Source: an uncultured Lachnospiraceae bacterium (lineage in GTDB: Bacteria; Bacillota; Clostridia; Lachnospirales; Lachnospiraceae). Taken from it: a stretch of 64,000 nucleotides of DNA. The notes under the pieces were generated by a model. It saw only the letters and a program-made list of their open reading frames with translations. It made no database searches and was not told where the DNA came from. Shown here one piece after another: positions 17,699 to 26,275 of the stretch (position 1 is the first letter of the stretch; each line of letters starts with the position of its first letter). Where the stretch lies: NCBI GenBank assembly GCA_902781455.1, contig CACZJF010000003.1, positions 62,001 through 126,000 of the forward strand, written 5' to 3'. Position numbers and translations under genes: made by a program.

Positions 17699-19513
17699 AT
17701 GAGAATCATGAAAGTTTCTGCTGCTGTGCTGGCTGCCGTATTTACGCTGTCGGCTTTTCCGGCCGTGGCGCCTGCAGAAAGTGTTTCAGAAGAAACAGAG
17801 TTCCTGACCGGTGTAGAAGGAGCAAAAGACGGGACCAAAGAAAGTGAATTGTCGTCCGTCAGTGAAGAAACGTTCCCCTGCTATTATGATGATGTGGACG
17901 TTTCCTTTGATCTTCCCGTGTATTTTGTAAACGGTGTGACAGACCTTCCTTTCATGAATCTGTATGACTGGACAGACGTGATGACAACGGTCTATCAGGA
18001 AGAAGGATATGAGGATTACGAACTGTCGATCGAAGCAGACGGGCATGTCGTCATGCTTACCAGGGAAAATGACTATTCCATGCTGGTCGACTTCAGGGAA
18101 AAGACCATCTCCTTCGAGGATTATGATGCCTTTACGCATATTCCGGGAGAGAACGCGCTTCTGGATATGGTTACCTCTGACTTCGTCGATGAAGACGGCA
18201 ATCCGGTTCTGTTTGACCGGATCGACAGGGGATCCTTTGACCGCTACGGAAGGGAAATCGAGCTGGATCTTTCTGCCTATGATATTCCGCTGTACTGGTC
18301 CGAAGAGGACGCATTATATCTGGTTCCCCTGCAGACACTTGGGGATTTTCTTCTGTCACAGCCCCACAGCATTAACGTTTTCTTTAATGAGGAGGCCCTG
18401 TTCCTGACATACGGAAACTCTTTTGGCACCAAAGACGAGGGGCTGACAGATCTTGGAGAATTATACTATTCTGTCCCGGCCAAAGAACTGAGTGAAGCGC
18501 TTGCATGGTACAGCTACTGTGAACTGTGCCTTGCGATGGATCAGTTCTACGGACTGAAGGAGATTCATGATATTGCCAGCTTTGACCAGATCTTCCGGGA
18601 GACGGCATACAGAGAAGATCTTTGCAGCACGAATCCGGATATCAAGGACGGCGCGCTGTATGATTTTATCAATTATTACCTGGATGACCTGCATTCCGGT
18701 TTCAATACAGAGTCCTGCCGGACCCAGGAGATCGCGTCGATCGGGGGAGAAGGCCTTTCTTCCCAGCAGGACAGCGTGACCGGAGCGATCTATTCTGACG
18801 CCAGGGCCGCGGCGGATCATGAGATTTTGTCTTATGAAGAGGTGGGGAATACCGCCTATATCACATTTGACAACTTCGAAATGACAAAGTATAACGGCGC
18901 GGAATATTATGAAGATCTGGAAATAGATGAGGATCCCGCATCCGAGGAACTGGATACGGTTTCGCTGATCCTGTACGCGCATGAGCAGATTACGAGAAAG
19001 GACAGTCCCATAGAGAATGTCGTGATTGACCTGAGCCTGAACGGCGGCGGGGCCATTGATGCCGCGGCCTTTGTCTGCGCGTGGTATCTGGGAGAAGCTT
19101 CTTTCAGTATACGCAGCTCCATGACCGGTGCGGTTTCCACCGGGAAGTACAGAGTGGATACGAATCTGGACGGCGTGTTTGACGAAGCGGATACCGTGTC
19201 AGACCGGAATCTGTACTGCCTGATCGGGCCTTACAGTTTCTCCTGCGGAAACCTGGTTCCGAATGTATTCCGGTCTTCCGGCCGGGTGACGCTTCTGGGC
19301 GGAACATCAGGAGGCGGGAGCTGCTCGGTGCTTCCGATGTCGACAGCTTATGGCACATCCTTCAATATTTCCTCTCCCAAACGGATGTCCTACCTGAAAA
19401 ACGGATCCTATTATGACATTGATACCGGTATCGAGCCGGACTGCTATATCGTGAAGCCGAAGAACTATTATGACAGAGAAGCGCTGACAGACTATATCAA
19501 TCAGCTGTTCTGA
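17699..19513 (+). CDS. Secreted S41-peptidase-like protein
   Basis: A 604-aa exported protein. A signal peptide (MRIMKVSAAVLAAVFTLSAF, cleavage near APAES) is followed by an acidic, Glu/Ser-rich stretch, a middle region (60-330) of no recognised family, and a C-terminal tail-protease (S41)-like domain. That domain has the strand VVIDLSLNGGGAIDAAAFV near residue 440 and YSFSCGN with candidate nucleophile Ser515. The PDZ domain usual in CtpA proteins is not apparent. GTG 17675 is in frame, but ATG 17699 directly begins the signal peptide. The ribosome binding site is weak (AGAGAGAAG). Substrate unknown. Confidence 0.65.
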   Translation: MRIMKVSAAVLAAVFTLSAFPAVAPAESVSEETEFLTGVEGAKDGTKESELSSVSEETFPCYYDDVDVSFDLPVYFVNGVTDLPFMNLYDWTDVMTTVYQEEGYEDYELSIEADGHVVMLTRENDYSMLVDFREKTISFEDYDAFTHIPGENALLDMVTSDFVDEDGNPVLFDRIDRGSFDRYGREIELDLSAYDIPLYWSEEDALYLVPLQTLGDFLLSQPHSINVFFNEEALFLTYGNSFGTKDEGLTDLGELYYSVPAKELSEALAWYSYCELCLAMDQFYGLKEIHDIASFDQIFRETAYREDLCSTNPDIKDGALYDFINYYLDDLHSGFNTESCRTQEIASIGGEGLSSQQDSVTGAIYSDARAAADHEILSYEEVGNTAYITFDNFEMTKYNGAEYYEDLEIDEDPASEELDTVSLILYAHEQITRKDSPIENVVIDLSLNGGGAIDAAAFVCAWYLGEASFSIRSSMTGAVSTGKYRVDTNLDGVFDEADTVSDRNLYCLIGPYSFSCGNLVPNVFRSSGRVTLLGGTSGGGSCSVLPMSTAYGTSFNISSPKRMSYLKNGSYYDIDTGIEPDCYIVKPKNYYDREALTDYINQLF

Positions 19514-19541
19514 TACATGCCTGCCGGCAGGAGGAGGGATC

Positions 19542-20117
19542 GTGTCTGAAGCATCAAAACAATTCTGGAAGCCCGGCAACATGCTGTATCCGGTGCCGGC
19601 AGTGATGGTCAGCTGCGCGAGAGACGGTGAAAAGCCGAATATCATCACTGTGGCATGGTCGGGGACTGTGTGTTCCGATCCGGCCATGGTCTCTGTCTCG
19701 GTCAGGCCTGAGCGGTATTCTCATGGAATCATCGAAGAGAGCGGTGAATTTGTGATCAATCTTGTCACGGAGAAGCTGACAAAGGCCTGCGACTGGTGCG
19801 GGGTCAGGTCCGGGCGGGAATATGACAAGTTCCGCGAGATGAAGCTTACGCCATACCGGTCGGATCTGATGCATGCGCCGGCGATTGAGGAGAGTCCTGT
19901 CAATATCTGGTGCAGGGTGGAAAAGACAGAGCGCCTCGGGTCGCACGACCTGTTTCTCGCGAAAGTGGCCGGTGTGACGGTCGATGAGCGGTATATGGAC
20001 GAGAAGGGACGTTTCGCGCTGGAAAGAACAGGGCTGATCGCCTATTCCCACGGAGCATATTACGCGCTCGGAAAACAGATCGGCAGATTCGGCTATTCGG
20101 TAAAGAAAAAAACCTGA
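19542..20117 (+). CDS. Flavin reductase-like (FMN-binding split barrel) protein
   Basis: A 191-aa protein of the flavin reductase-like FMN-binding family. PVPAVMVSCARDGEKPNIIT and the WSGTVCSDPAMVSVSVRPERYSH region form the flavin-binding face, followed by SGEFVINL and a C-terminal barrel strand. Members bind FMN and act as NAD(P)H:flavin reductases or as flavoproteins of unknown role. The start is GTG 19542 behind GAGGAGGG, with a short spacing of a few bases. It follows the S41-like gene by 28 nt, which contains a small CTGCCGGCAG palindrome. Confidence 0.85.
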   Translation: MSEASKQFWKPGNMLYPVPAVMVSCARDGEKPNIITVAWSGTVCSDPAMVSVSVRPERYSHGIIEESGEFVINLVTEKLTKACDWCGVRSGREYDKFREMKLTPYRSDLMHAPAIEESPVNIWCRVEKTERLGSHDLFLAKVAGVTVDERYMDEKGRFALERTGLIAYSHGAYYALGKQIGRFGYSVKKKT

Positions 20118-20166
20118 CGGGACAATGCCGGCAGGAAGTGGTTATAAAAACGAAAGGAATCATGGT

Positions 20167-21594
20167 ATGCCAAAGATTACATTTTTAGGAGCAGGCTCGA
20201 CTGTGTTTGCCAAGAACGTTCTTGGTGACTGTATGATGACGCCGGTACTGGAGGCGAGTGAGATCGCGCTTTATGATATCGATCCGGTCAGGCTGAATGA
20301 ATCGGAAGCCATGCTGCAGGCGATCAACCGCAACAACGGGTCAAAAGCCTGCATCAGTAAGTATCTGGGCGTGTCGGAGCGAAAGGACGCGCTGCGCGGG
20401 GCAGACTATGTGGTCAATGCCATCCAGGTAGGAGGTTACGATCCCTGCACGATCACAGATTTTGAGATTCCGAAAAAATACAGTCTGAAGCAGACGATCG
20501 CGGATACTCTGGGTGTCGGCGGCGTATTCCGTGCGCTGCGGACGGTTCCGGTGATGCTGGACTTTGCCCGGGACATGGAGGAGGTCTGCCCGGAAGCTTG
20601 GCTGCTGAACTATACGAATCCCATGGCGATGCTGACCGGCGCGATGCTCCGTATGACGAAAGTAAAAACGGTAGGACTGTGCCACAGTGTCCAGGTCTGC
20701 GCGCCGACGCTGCTGAATGAGCTTTGCATGGGATATGATGATCATGTAAAGGAGAAGATCGCGGGAATCAACCATCAGGCATGGCTTCTGGAATGTACCA
20801 GGGACGGTGTCGACCTGTATCCGGAGATTAAGAGAAGGGCGCGTCTGTACAATGCAGGAAAGCTGGATATTGGTACCTACGAAGAGCGCAGGCAGATGCT
20901 GACCAACGGGGAGCCGCTCCCGGGGCAGTGGGAGGAGCGCATGCGGGAGGAATATGACCTCTACCAGAAGACCGGCCGGCACGGGGATATGGTGCGCCTG
21001 GAGCTGATGCTGCGGTTCGGCTATTATATTACCGAGTCCAGCGAGCACAATGCCGAGTATACCCCCTACTTCATCAAGAACAGCCACCCGGAGCTGATCG
21101 AAGACTTCAACATACCGCTTGATGAGTACCCGCGCAGGTGCATCCGCCAGATCGAGGACTGGAAGGAAAGAGGGCATGAGCTGACAAAGAATCCTACCCT
21201 GCAGCATGAGCGTTCCAGAGAGTATGCGAGCTATATCATGGAGGCGATGGAGACGAACCAGCCGGTCAGGATCGGAGGAAATGTCCTGAATGATGGGCTG
21301 ATCACGAATCTCCCGCGCAATGCCATCGTCGAGGTTCCGTGCCTGGTGGACCGGAACGGTGTCCAGCCCACCGTGATCGGGGATCTTCCGGAGCAGTGCG
21401 CCGCGCTCAACCGGACGAATATCAACGTCCAGCTGATGACGATCGAAGCGGCCAGAACGCGCAGAAAGGATGCCGTATACCAGGCAGTTATGCTGGATCC
21501 GCATGCCTCCGCCGAGCTGACGATCGATGAGATTGTATCGATGTGCGACGAGCTGTTCGAAGCGCACAAAGACTGGCTGCCAGTCTATGAATGA
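20167..21594 (+). CDS. melA: GH4 alpha-galactosidase-type glycosidase
   Basis: An NAD+- and Mn2+-dependent glycosidase of family GH4, cytoplasmic, 475 aa. The Rossmann motif ITFLGAGSTVFAKNV is at the N-terminus. NYTNPMAMLTGAM, KTVGLCHSVQ with the metal-binding Cys-His pair, and AGINHQAWLLE are the GH4 active-site segments. Overall similarity is to MelA alpha-galactosidases rather than phospho-glycosidases, though substrate choice within GH4 is hard to read. The frame is open from 20125; AAAGGA at 20152-20157 supports ATG 20167 (MPKITFLG). The serine hydrolase follows within 23 nt, likely one operon. Confidence 0.88.
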   Translation: MPKITFLGAGSTVFAKNVLGDCMMTPVLEASEIALYDIDPVRLNESEAMLQAINRNNGSKACISKYLGVSERKDALRGADYVVNAIQVGGYDPCTITDFEIPKKYSLKQTIADTLGVGGVFRALRTVPVMLDFARDMEEVCPEAWLLNYTNPMAMLTGAMLRMTKVKTVGLCHSVQVCAPTLLNELCMGYDDHVKEKIAGINHQAWLLECTRDGVDLYPEIKRRARLYNAGKLDIGTYEERRQMLTNGEPLPGQWEERMREEYDLYQKTGRHGDMVRLELMLRFGYYITESSEHNAEYTPYFIKNSHPELIEDFNIPLDEYPRRCIRQIEDWKERGHELTKNPTLQHERSREYASYIMEAMETNQPVRIGGNVLNDGLITNLPRNAIVEVPCLVDRNGVQPTVIGDLPEQCAALNRTNINVQLMTIEAARTRRKDAVYQAVMLDPHASAELTIDEIVSMCDELFEAHKDWLPVYE

Positions 21595-21617
21595 TAAGTG
21601 ATGAAAGGAGTCGCGAA

Positions 21618-23171
21618 ATGGCTTTTGAGAGAGTCTCACCGGAATCAGTCGGTATCCGGTCGGAAGATATCCGTTCATTTTTGAAGGAATCCTACAAGGC
21701 GGGGATCCAGCTGCACAGCTTTATGCTGATCCGCCACGGAAAGGTCGCGGCAGAAGGGTGGTATCATCCATATACCCCTGACGCAAGGCATATCATCTAT
21801 TCCTTCTCCAAAACGTTCACGCAGACTGCCATCGGGTTCGCCGTGCAGGAAGGGATCCTGTCTCTGGATGAGAAACTGGTGGATCTGTTTCCGGAAGAGC
21901 TTCCGGAGAAGATATCCGAGAACCTTGCGCTCGCGGATATCGAGAGTCTGCTGACCATGAGCTGCGGTCATGAGGCAGAGCTGACGACAGAGGATATCGA
22001 AAACCGCGGCGGGAACTGGGTGAAGGCATTCTTTGAGCAGCCGTTCAAATACCGTCCTCACACGATGTTCCAGTACAATACCACAGGAACGGATCTTCTG
22101 TGTCTGATCCTGATGAAAAAGACCGGGCAGACACTGACGCAGTTCCTGACGCCGAGGCTGTTTGAGCCGCTGGGGATCAAGGACGTCTACTGTTCCACCA
22201 TGGGAGACAGAGTCGTACGGCGAAACGCACCTTACAGCCAGGTCGAGGCCGGCGGCTGGGGGTATCATATGCGAACGGAGGACCTGGCCCGGTTTATCTG
22301 GTTCCTCGAGCAGCGTGGTGTCTGGGAAGGAAAGCGGCTGCTGTCAGAGGAGTGGTTTGACCGCGCGTTCTCCAAACAGATCGAGACAGACAATGAGGTT
22401 TACCTGCCGCAGACCCGTCACTGGCAGCTGGGTTACTGTTACCAGTGCTGGTGCAATCCTTACAGCGGATCCTGGAGAGCGGACGGATTATACGGACAGT
22501 TTGGCTATGTGCTGCCGGAGAAGGACGCGGTCATGATCATGACGGCGGCGGCTGTCAATACGGAAAAGCAGCTGAGCCTTTTTGACAGCATGATTGCGGA
22601 CCGGATGGAAGAGCATGCACTGGAAGAAAACCCGAAAGAGTGGGGCAAGCTTCAGAAAAAGGTCCGGAAGCTGAAACTGCATGCACCCTGGGCAGTCCGT
22701 CAGTGCTGGTCAGAACCGCTGCTGGAAGGCAGGCAATTCACCATGGACAATCCGGCCGGCATCTCCTTTGAAGAATTCATCGGAGGAGAAGGCCACTTCG
22801 GACATGATGATCTCTCTCTTGAAACCATGGAGTTCGCCTTTGAAGAAAACCAGCTGCTGATCTCTTTCCGCGAACGCTGCGCAGGCGGGGAGAATGCCCT
22901 TGCCGGAACGCAGACACTGCGTGTCGGGCTCGACGGCGCATACAGGAAGTCAACCTTGTATGACGGGATTTACTTCGCTGCCGGCAAATGGGTCTGGTCC
23001 GATGAGATGGAGCTGGAGGTCCGTTTTCAGGAAGCGCTTGGCGCGGCGATAATCCGCGTAACCTTTGATGAGACAAACCTGAAGCTTTCCGTCCGGAGCC
23101 AGATGCCGGAGGAGCTTGACATCACAAAGCGTGTGGTTCAGACGCTGACGGGAAGACTGGAAAACAGCTGA
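21618..23171 (+). CDS. Class C beta-lactamase-like serine hydrolase
   Basis: A 517-aa member of the beta-lactamase/penicillin-binding-protein-like hydrolases (PF00144). The catalytic S-x-x-K is in HIIYSFSKTFTQ (Ser near residue 59) and the Tyr motif in FQYNTTGTD. The C-terminal third (370-517) is a beta-rich extension resembling the DUF-type tail of carbohydrate-linked serine hydrolases. No signal peptide is seen, so a cytoplasmic esterase or amidase is more likely than a true beta-lactamase. Start: ATG 21618 behind AAAGGAG rather than the upstream in-frame ATG 21591. It follows the GH4 gene, suggesting a role with galactoside-derived substrates. Confidence 0.8.
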   Translation: MAFERVSPESVGIRSEDIRSFLKESYKAGIQLHSFMLIRHGKVAAEGWYHPYTPDARHIIYSFSKTFTQTAIGFAVQEGILSLDEKLVDLFPEELPEKISENLALADIESLLTMSCGHEAELTTEDIENRGGNWVKAFFEQPFKYRPHTMFQYNTTGTDLLCLILMKKTGQTLTQFLTPRLFEPLGIKDVYCSTMGDRVVRRNAPYSQVEAGGWGYHMRTEDLARFIWFLEQRGVWEGKRLLSEEWFDRAFSKQIETDNEVYLPQTRHWQLGYCYQCWCNPYSGSWRADGLYGQFGYVLPEKDAVMIMTAAAVNTEKQLSLFDSMIADRMEEHALEENPKEWGKLQKKVRKLKLHAPWAVRQCWSEPLLEGRQFTMDNPAGISFEEFIGGEGHFGHDDLSLETMEFAFEENQLLISFRERCAGGENALAGTQTLRVGLDGAYRKSTLYDGIYFAAGKWVWSDEMELEVRFQEALGAAIIRVTFDETNLKLSVRSQMPEELDITKRVVQTLTGRLENS

Positions 23172-23242
23172 ACCGGCCGGCTGCACCCGGGCTGAGTTGT
23201 CACTGCAGCTAAGAAGTGGTAAACTTGCCGCGGAGGCGTACC

Positions 23243-23701
23243 ATGCTGAGCATATTCTTTCTTTTATGGATCATTTTGAACGGCCGCATTACCCTGGAGC
23301 TTGTGCTCCTGGGTATTCTGATCGCAGCGGCCGTTTTTTTGTTTGCCTGCACTGCCTTCGGATACTCACTCAAGCGTGAGCTTGACGTGCTGAAGAATCT
23401 GCCGCTTATCGTCCTGTATCTGTTGAACCTGATGAGAGAGATCATCGTGGCCTCCCTTCATGTCATCAGGCTGATCCTCAGCCCTGCCAGGAAGCCGGAG
23501 CCTGTGCTGATCGAGTTTGATTCCGGGCTTCCGACGGAATTCCAGAACGTGGTGCTGGCCAATTCCATCACCCTGACGCCCGGAACGGTGACGGTAGAAC
23601 TGCAGGGAGATCATTTTACGGTGCACTGCCTGATTCCGGAATTTGCGGATGGCATCGGAGAGTCGTCTTTTGTAAGGCTCCTGCGGCGGATACATATGTA
23701 A
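23243..23701 (+). CDS. mrpE: Mrp-type antiporter subunit E
   Basis: First gene of the antiporter operon, 152 aa. Two or three N-terminal membrane helices (MLSIFFLLWIILNGR..., LLGILIAAAVFLFACTAFGY) are followed by the conserved NLMREIIVASLHVIRLIL segment and the cytoplasmic domain with VVLANSITLTPGTVTVELQG, the MnhE/MrpE hallmark. GGAGG at 23231-23235 supports ATG 23243 over the in-frame GTG 23216. MrpE contributes to assembly of the hetero-oligomeric Na+(K+)/H+ antiporter. The hairpin repeat copy 3 lies between this gene and mrpF. Confidence 0.88.
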   Translation: MLSIFFLLWIILNGRITLELVLLGILIAAAVFLFACTAFGYSLKRELDVLKNLPLIVLYLLNLMREIIVASLHVIRLILSPARKPEPVLIEFDSGLPTEFQNVVLANSITLTPGTVTVELQGDHFTVHCLIPEFADGIGESSFVRLLRRIHM

Positions 23702-23812
23702 ATTCGAGAATACCAACGACGTTCTTGCCGCGGTGCTGCGTGCCAGTGACACGCGTTTAGCACTTGCCGGGGCAGTCACAGAATCCGGTCTAAGGCCGGG
23801 AAGTCTCCCGGC
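23700..23812 (-). repeat. Intergenic hairpin repeat, copy 3 (inverted), plus adjacent hairpin
   Basis: Read on the minus strand, 23713-23732 gives CGCGGCAAGAACGTCGTTGG, one mismatch from 6646-6665. Similarity continues more weakly to 23700 (TTCT.GAA shared). Next to it on the plus strand GTGCT-GCGTG (23733-23742) pairs with CACGC...AGCAC (23750-23763), the counterpart of the first hairpin of copy 1. A further hairpin GCCGGGA/TCCCGGC spans 23795-23812. It separates mrpE from mrpF by 137 bp, unusual in an otherwise tightly overlapped operon. Confidence 0.55.
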
Positions 23813-23838
23813 GGAGCAGAGGAAAGGAATGGGGAACC

Positions 23839-24249
23839 ATGAGCGTTGAAACTGCATATCAGTTTCTGTTTCTGACAGCCCTGATCATACTGGGCATCCT
23901 GATGGGGATTGTTTTGATCCGGAGCATCATCGGCCCGAGGGTTACAGACAGAATCCTGTGCATTAATATGATCGGGACGCTGGTCATCTGTTCGGTTGCG
24001 ATTCTGTCCTGGCTTCTGCATGAGGGATACCTGATAGACATCGCGCTGATCTACGCGATGATCAGCTTTCTGACCGTACTGGTTCTGGCGTCTGTCTATA
24101 TCCGGAAGGGCTCCGGCCCTGCCCGGGCGCCGGAAGGAGATGTTCTCCGGAGCGGTCCGGAGATGGATGCAGGCGTTTCTTGCGCCGGCGGGGACCGGCT
24201 GATGGCAGCAGATCCGGCGGACAGAATCAAGGAGGACGCAGATGAGTGA
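23839..24249 (+). CDS. mrpF: Mrp-type antiporter subunit F
   Basis: A three-helix small subunit (136 aa). FLFLTALIILGILMGIVLIR, GPRVTDRILCINMIGTLVIC and LIDIALIYAMISFLTVLVLA are typical of MrpF/MnhF, including the conserved GP-x-x-D-R motif. The usual protein is about 90 aa. Here a 45-residue polar tail (from about residue 92, GSGPARAPEGDVLRSG...) extends it. GGGGAACC provides only a modest ribosome binding site. Its end overlaps the mrpG start. Confidence 0.88.
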   Translation: MSVETAYQFLFLTALIILGILMGIVLIRSIIGPRVTDRILCINMIGTLVICSVAILSWLLHEGYLIDIALIYAMISFLTVLVLASVYIRKGSGPARAPEGDVLRSGPEMDAGVSCAGGDRLMAADPADRIKEDADE

Positions 24250-24568
24250 GTGGATCCGTTTCTGGGTGGTTGCCGTGCTTTTATGCATCGGTGTCATCTG
24301 CTATGCAGTGGAGGTTGTGGGGATCTTCCGTTTCGGGTATGTGCTGAACCGTATGCATGCTTCCGGAATCGGGGATACGATGGGACTTCTGTTCATTGTC
24401 CTTTCCCTGATGATCGCGTCCGGCCTGAACCTGAATACGCTGAAGATTCTGCTGCTGATTATCTTTATGTGGTTGACGTCCCCTACCAGCACACATTTTC
24501 TCAGTATGGTGGAAATGCGTACGAATCCGCATCTTGACCGTTATGTGAGCAGGAGGAAAGCGCCATGA
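24242..24568 (+). CDS. mrpG: Mrp-type antiporter subunit G
   Basis: A 108-aa, three-helix subunit with the MnhG pattern: a first helix, then GIFRFGYVLNRMHASGIGDTMG, the family's R-L-H-A-x-x-x-x-D-T region, and KILLLIIFMWLTSPTSTHFLS. It overlaps mrpF by 8 nt and the next gene by 4 nt (ATGA), consistent with one translationally coupled operon. Confidence 0.9.
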   Translation: MSEWIRFWVVAVLLCIGVICYAVEVVGIFRFGYVLNRMHASGIGDTMGLLFIVLSLMIASGLNLNTLKILLLIIFMWLTSPTSTHFLSMVEMRTNPHLDRYVSRRKAP

Positions 24569-24897
24569 TGCCCAGTGAGATTCTGACCGTGATACTGCTT
24601 GTGCTTCTGATCGTCTGCGCGGTTGCCGTGAATGTCGTCCGGGATCTGCTGCAGTCGGTGATCATCTTTATGGCGTACAGCTCCATAATGGCTGTCATCT
24701 GGATTCTGATGGAGAGCCCTGACCTTGGTATTACGGAGGCAGCGGTCGGAGCCGGCGTGAGCGGCATCCTGTTTCTGATGACACTGAAGAAGATCGGCCA
24801 CGGCGACGCAGGGGATTTGACGGATGCCGCAGAAGAAGATCCGGGTACTGTGCGGAAGGAAGCGTCCGGCACAATACAGGAGAAGGAGAAACGCTGA
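24565..24897 (+). CDS. DUF4040 / MbhD-like antiporter subunit
   Basis: A 110-aa protein with three helices. VRDLLQSVIIFMAYSSIMAVIWIL and SPDLGITEAAVGAGVSGILFLMTL match the DUF4040 (MbhD) family, which corresponds to part of the C-terminal region of full-length MrpA. So the MrpA tail is encoded as separate small genes here, as in Mbh-type and some clostridial and archaeal Mrp complexes. The C-terminal 35 residues are polar. The Glu in LGITEAAVGAG is conserved in the family and probably lies in the ion path. It overlaps both neighbours. Confidence 0.85.
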   Translation: MMPSEILTVILLVLLIVCAVAVNVVRDLLQSVIIFMAYSSIMAVIWILMESPDLGITEAAVGAGVSGILFLMTLKKIGHGDAGDLTDAAEEDPGTVRKEASGTIQEKEKR

Positions 24898-25898
24898 TGA
24901 AAGAGGAATTCCGTTCCTGGATCATGGGAGAATCCGATCCGATGGAGGAGCTGCTCGATTTCAGTCAGGAGAATGACCTGAACCGGGAGGAGCGAAGGAA
25001 GCTCACGGTAGAGAAGCTTCGTGTTCTTCAGGAGGATCCGGACGAGCAGCAGAAGGTGGCGCGTGTCAGGGGCCGCTTTACCAGGTTTTATTATCTGGTG
25101 GCTGTCCTGTCCTGTGTCTTCCTGTCCTGTGTGCTTCTGTTCTCTATTTCCATGCTGCCGCAGTACGGCGAGGAGAATCCAAGGACGACAGAGGTGAAGG
25201 ACCGCTATATTGAGAAGGGCGTGGAGGAGACCGGCGCCGTCAATGTTGTTTCCGGTATGATTCTGGATTACAGGGCGTTTGACACACTCGGCGAATCACA
25301 TGTCCTCTTCACCGCGCTGATCTGTGTCATGATCCTGCTTCGGATTGACCGGAAAAACCAGAGAACCGGGTATGAAGATTATTATACGATTCGTTCCGAT
25401 GTCTACTATGACCTCTCGAAGGATTCGATCCTGTGCACGATGAGCCGTGTCCTGCTTCCGGCCATCGTACTGTATGGAATCTATATCCTGCTGAACGGGC
25501 AGAATTCTCCCGGCGGCGGTTTCTCGGCAGGAGCGGTGCTCGGCGCAGGCATGATTCTGTTCTCTGCTGCCTTCGGCATGCAGACGGCGGACCGGTTCTT
25601 TACCATGAAGGCATGTAAGGTCACCATCTTTGTGTCCCTTGCTTTTTACAGCTTTGCGAAGGGGTATGTTTTCTTCATGGGCGCCAACGGGTTTGAGAAC
25701 CACATCCCCAAGGGGACGCCGGGAGCGATTCTGTCCGGCGGTATGATTCTTCCGCTTGATATCGCAGTAGGCTGTGTCGTCAGTGTTACCATGTTTGGAT
25801 TCTACAGCCTCTTCCGGAGAGGAAGCATCGGAATGGACGTTGATTATGCGCATTATTCCTCAAAACCCGGAAAAGCAAAAGGAGGAAGGCAGGTATGA
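24897..25898 (+). CDS. mrpB: MbhE-like/MrpB fused antiporter subunit
   Basis: A 333-aa protein with an unusual 60-residue charged cytoplasmic N-terminus (WIMGESDPMEELLDFSQEND...) before the first helix. Residues 65-150 resemble MbhE: a helix, then VNVVSGMILDYRAFDTLGES, the conserved R-x-x-DT-x-GE motif. Residues 175-310 are MnhB-like, with YILLNGQNSPGGGFSAGAVLGAG. It thus combines two units that are separate subunits in Mbh complexes. Four-nt overlaps with both neighbours (TGATG upstream, ATGA downstream) show tight coupling. Confidence 0.85.
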   Translation: MKEEFRSWIMGESDPMEELLDFSQENDLNREERRKLTVEKLRVLQEDPDEQQKVARVRGRFTRFYYLVAVLSCVFLSCVLLFSISMLPQYGEENPRTTEVKDRYIEKGVEETGAVNVVSGMILDYRAFDTLGESHVLFTALICVMILLRIDRKNQRTGYEDYYTIRSDVYYDLSKDSILCTMSRVLLPAIVLYGIYILLNGQNSPGGGFSAGAVLGAGMILFSAAFGMQTADRFFTMKACKVTIFVSLAFYSFAKGYVFFMGANGFENHIPKGTPGAILSGGMILPLDIAVGCVVSVTMFGFYSLFRRGSIGMDVDYAHYSSKPGKAKGGRQV

Positions 25899-26275
25899 TC
25901 CAGAATCTTCTGAACAATTACGAAGAAGCTGCCGCTGTTATCCTGTTCGGAATCGGCTTTACGACGCTTCTGTTCAATAAAAACCTGATCAAGAAGCTGA
26001 TCGGGATGAACATCATGGATACAGGCGTATTCCTGCTGCTGGCGTCCATGGGCTACATCAGAGGCCGTAAGGCACCGGTCATCGAGGACGGGATCACGGA
26101 CGCTTCCCGCTATATCAACCCTGTGCCGGCGGGCCTTGTCCTGACGGGAATTGTCGTGGCGGTTTCTGTGACAGCGGTCATGCTTGCCCTGACCGTCCGT
26201 CTGTACAAGCGTTATCACACACTGGATCTGGATGTGATCTACGTCCTGTCGAAGCATCAGAAGGAAGACCGATGA
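25895..26275 (+). CDS. mrpC: Mrp-type antiporter subunit C (NuoK-like)
   Basis: A 126-aa three-helix subunit homologous to NuoK of complex I. AAAVILFGIGFTTLLFNKNLIKKLIG, MNIMDTGVFLLLASMG and NPVPAGLVLTGIVVAVSVTAVMLALTVRLY are the MnhC pattern, ending with the conserved NPVP-x-x-LVLTGIVV region. GGAGGAAGG precedes ATG 25895. It overlaps mrpB and the following large subunit. Confidence 0.9.
   Translation: MIQNLLNNYEEAAAVILFGIGFTTLLFNKNLIKKLIGMNIMDTGVFLLLASMGYIRGRKAPVIEDGITDASRYINPVPAGLVLTGIVVAVSVTAVMLALTVRLYKRYHTLDLDVIYVLSKHQKEDR

Noticed and set aside
20209-20228. Palindrome CCAAGAACGTTCTTGG as a fourth copy of the hairpin repeat
   Set aside because: It lies inside the conserved N-terminal coding region of the GH4 gene (AKNVLG) and matches the repeat only over a few bases.
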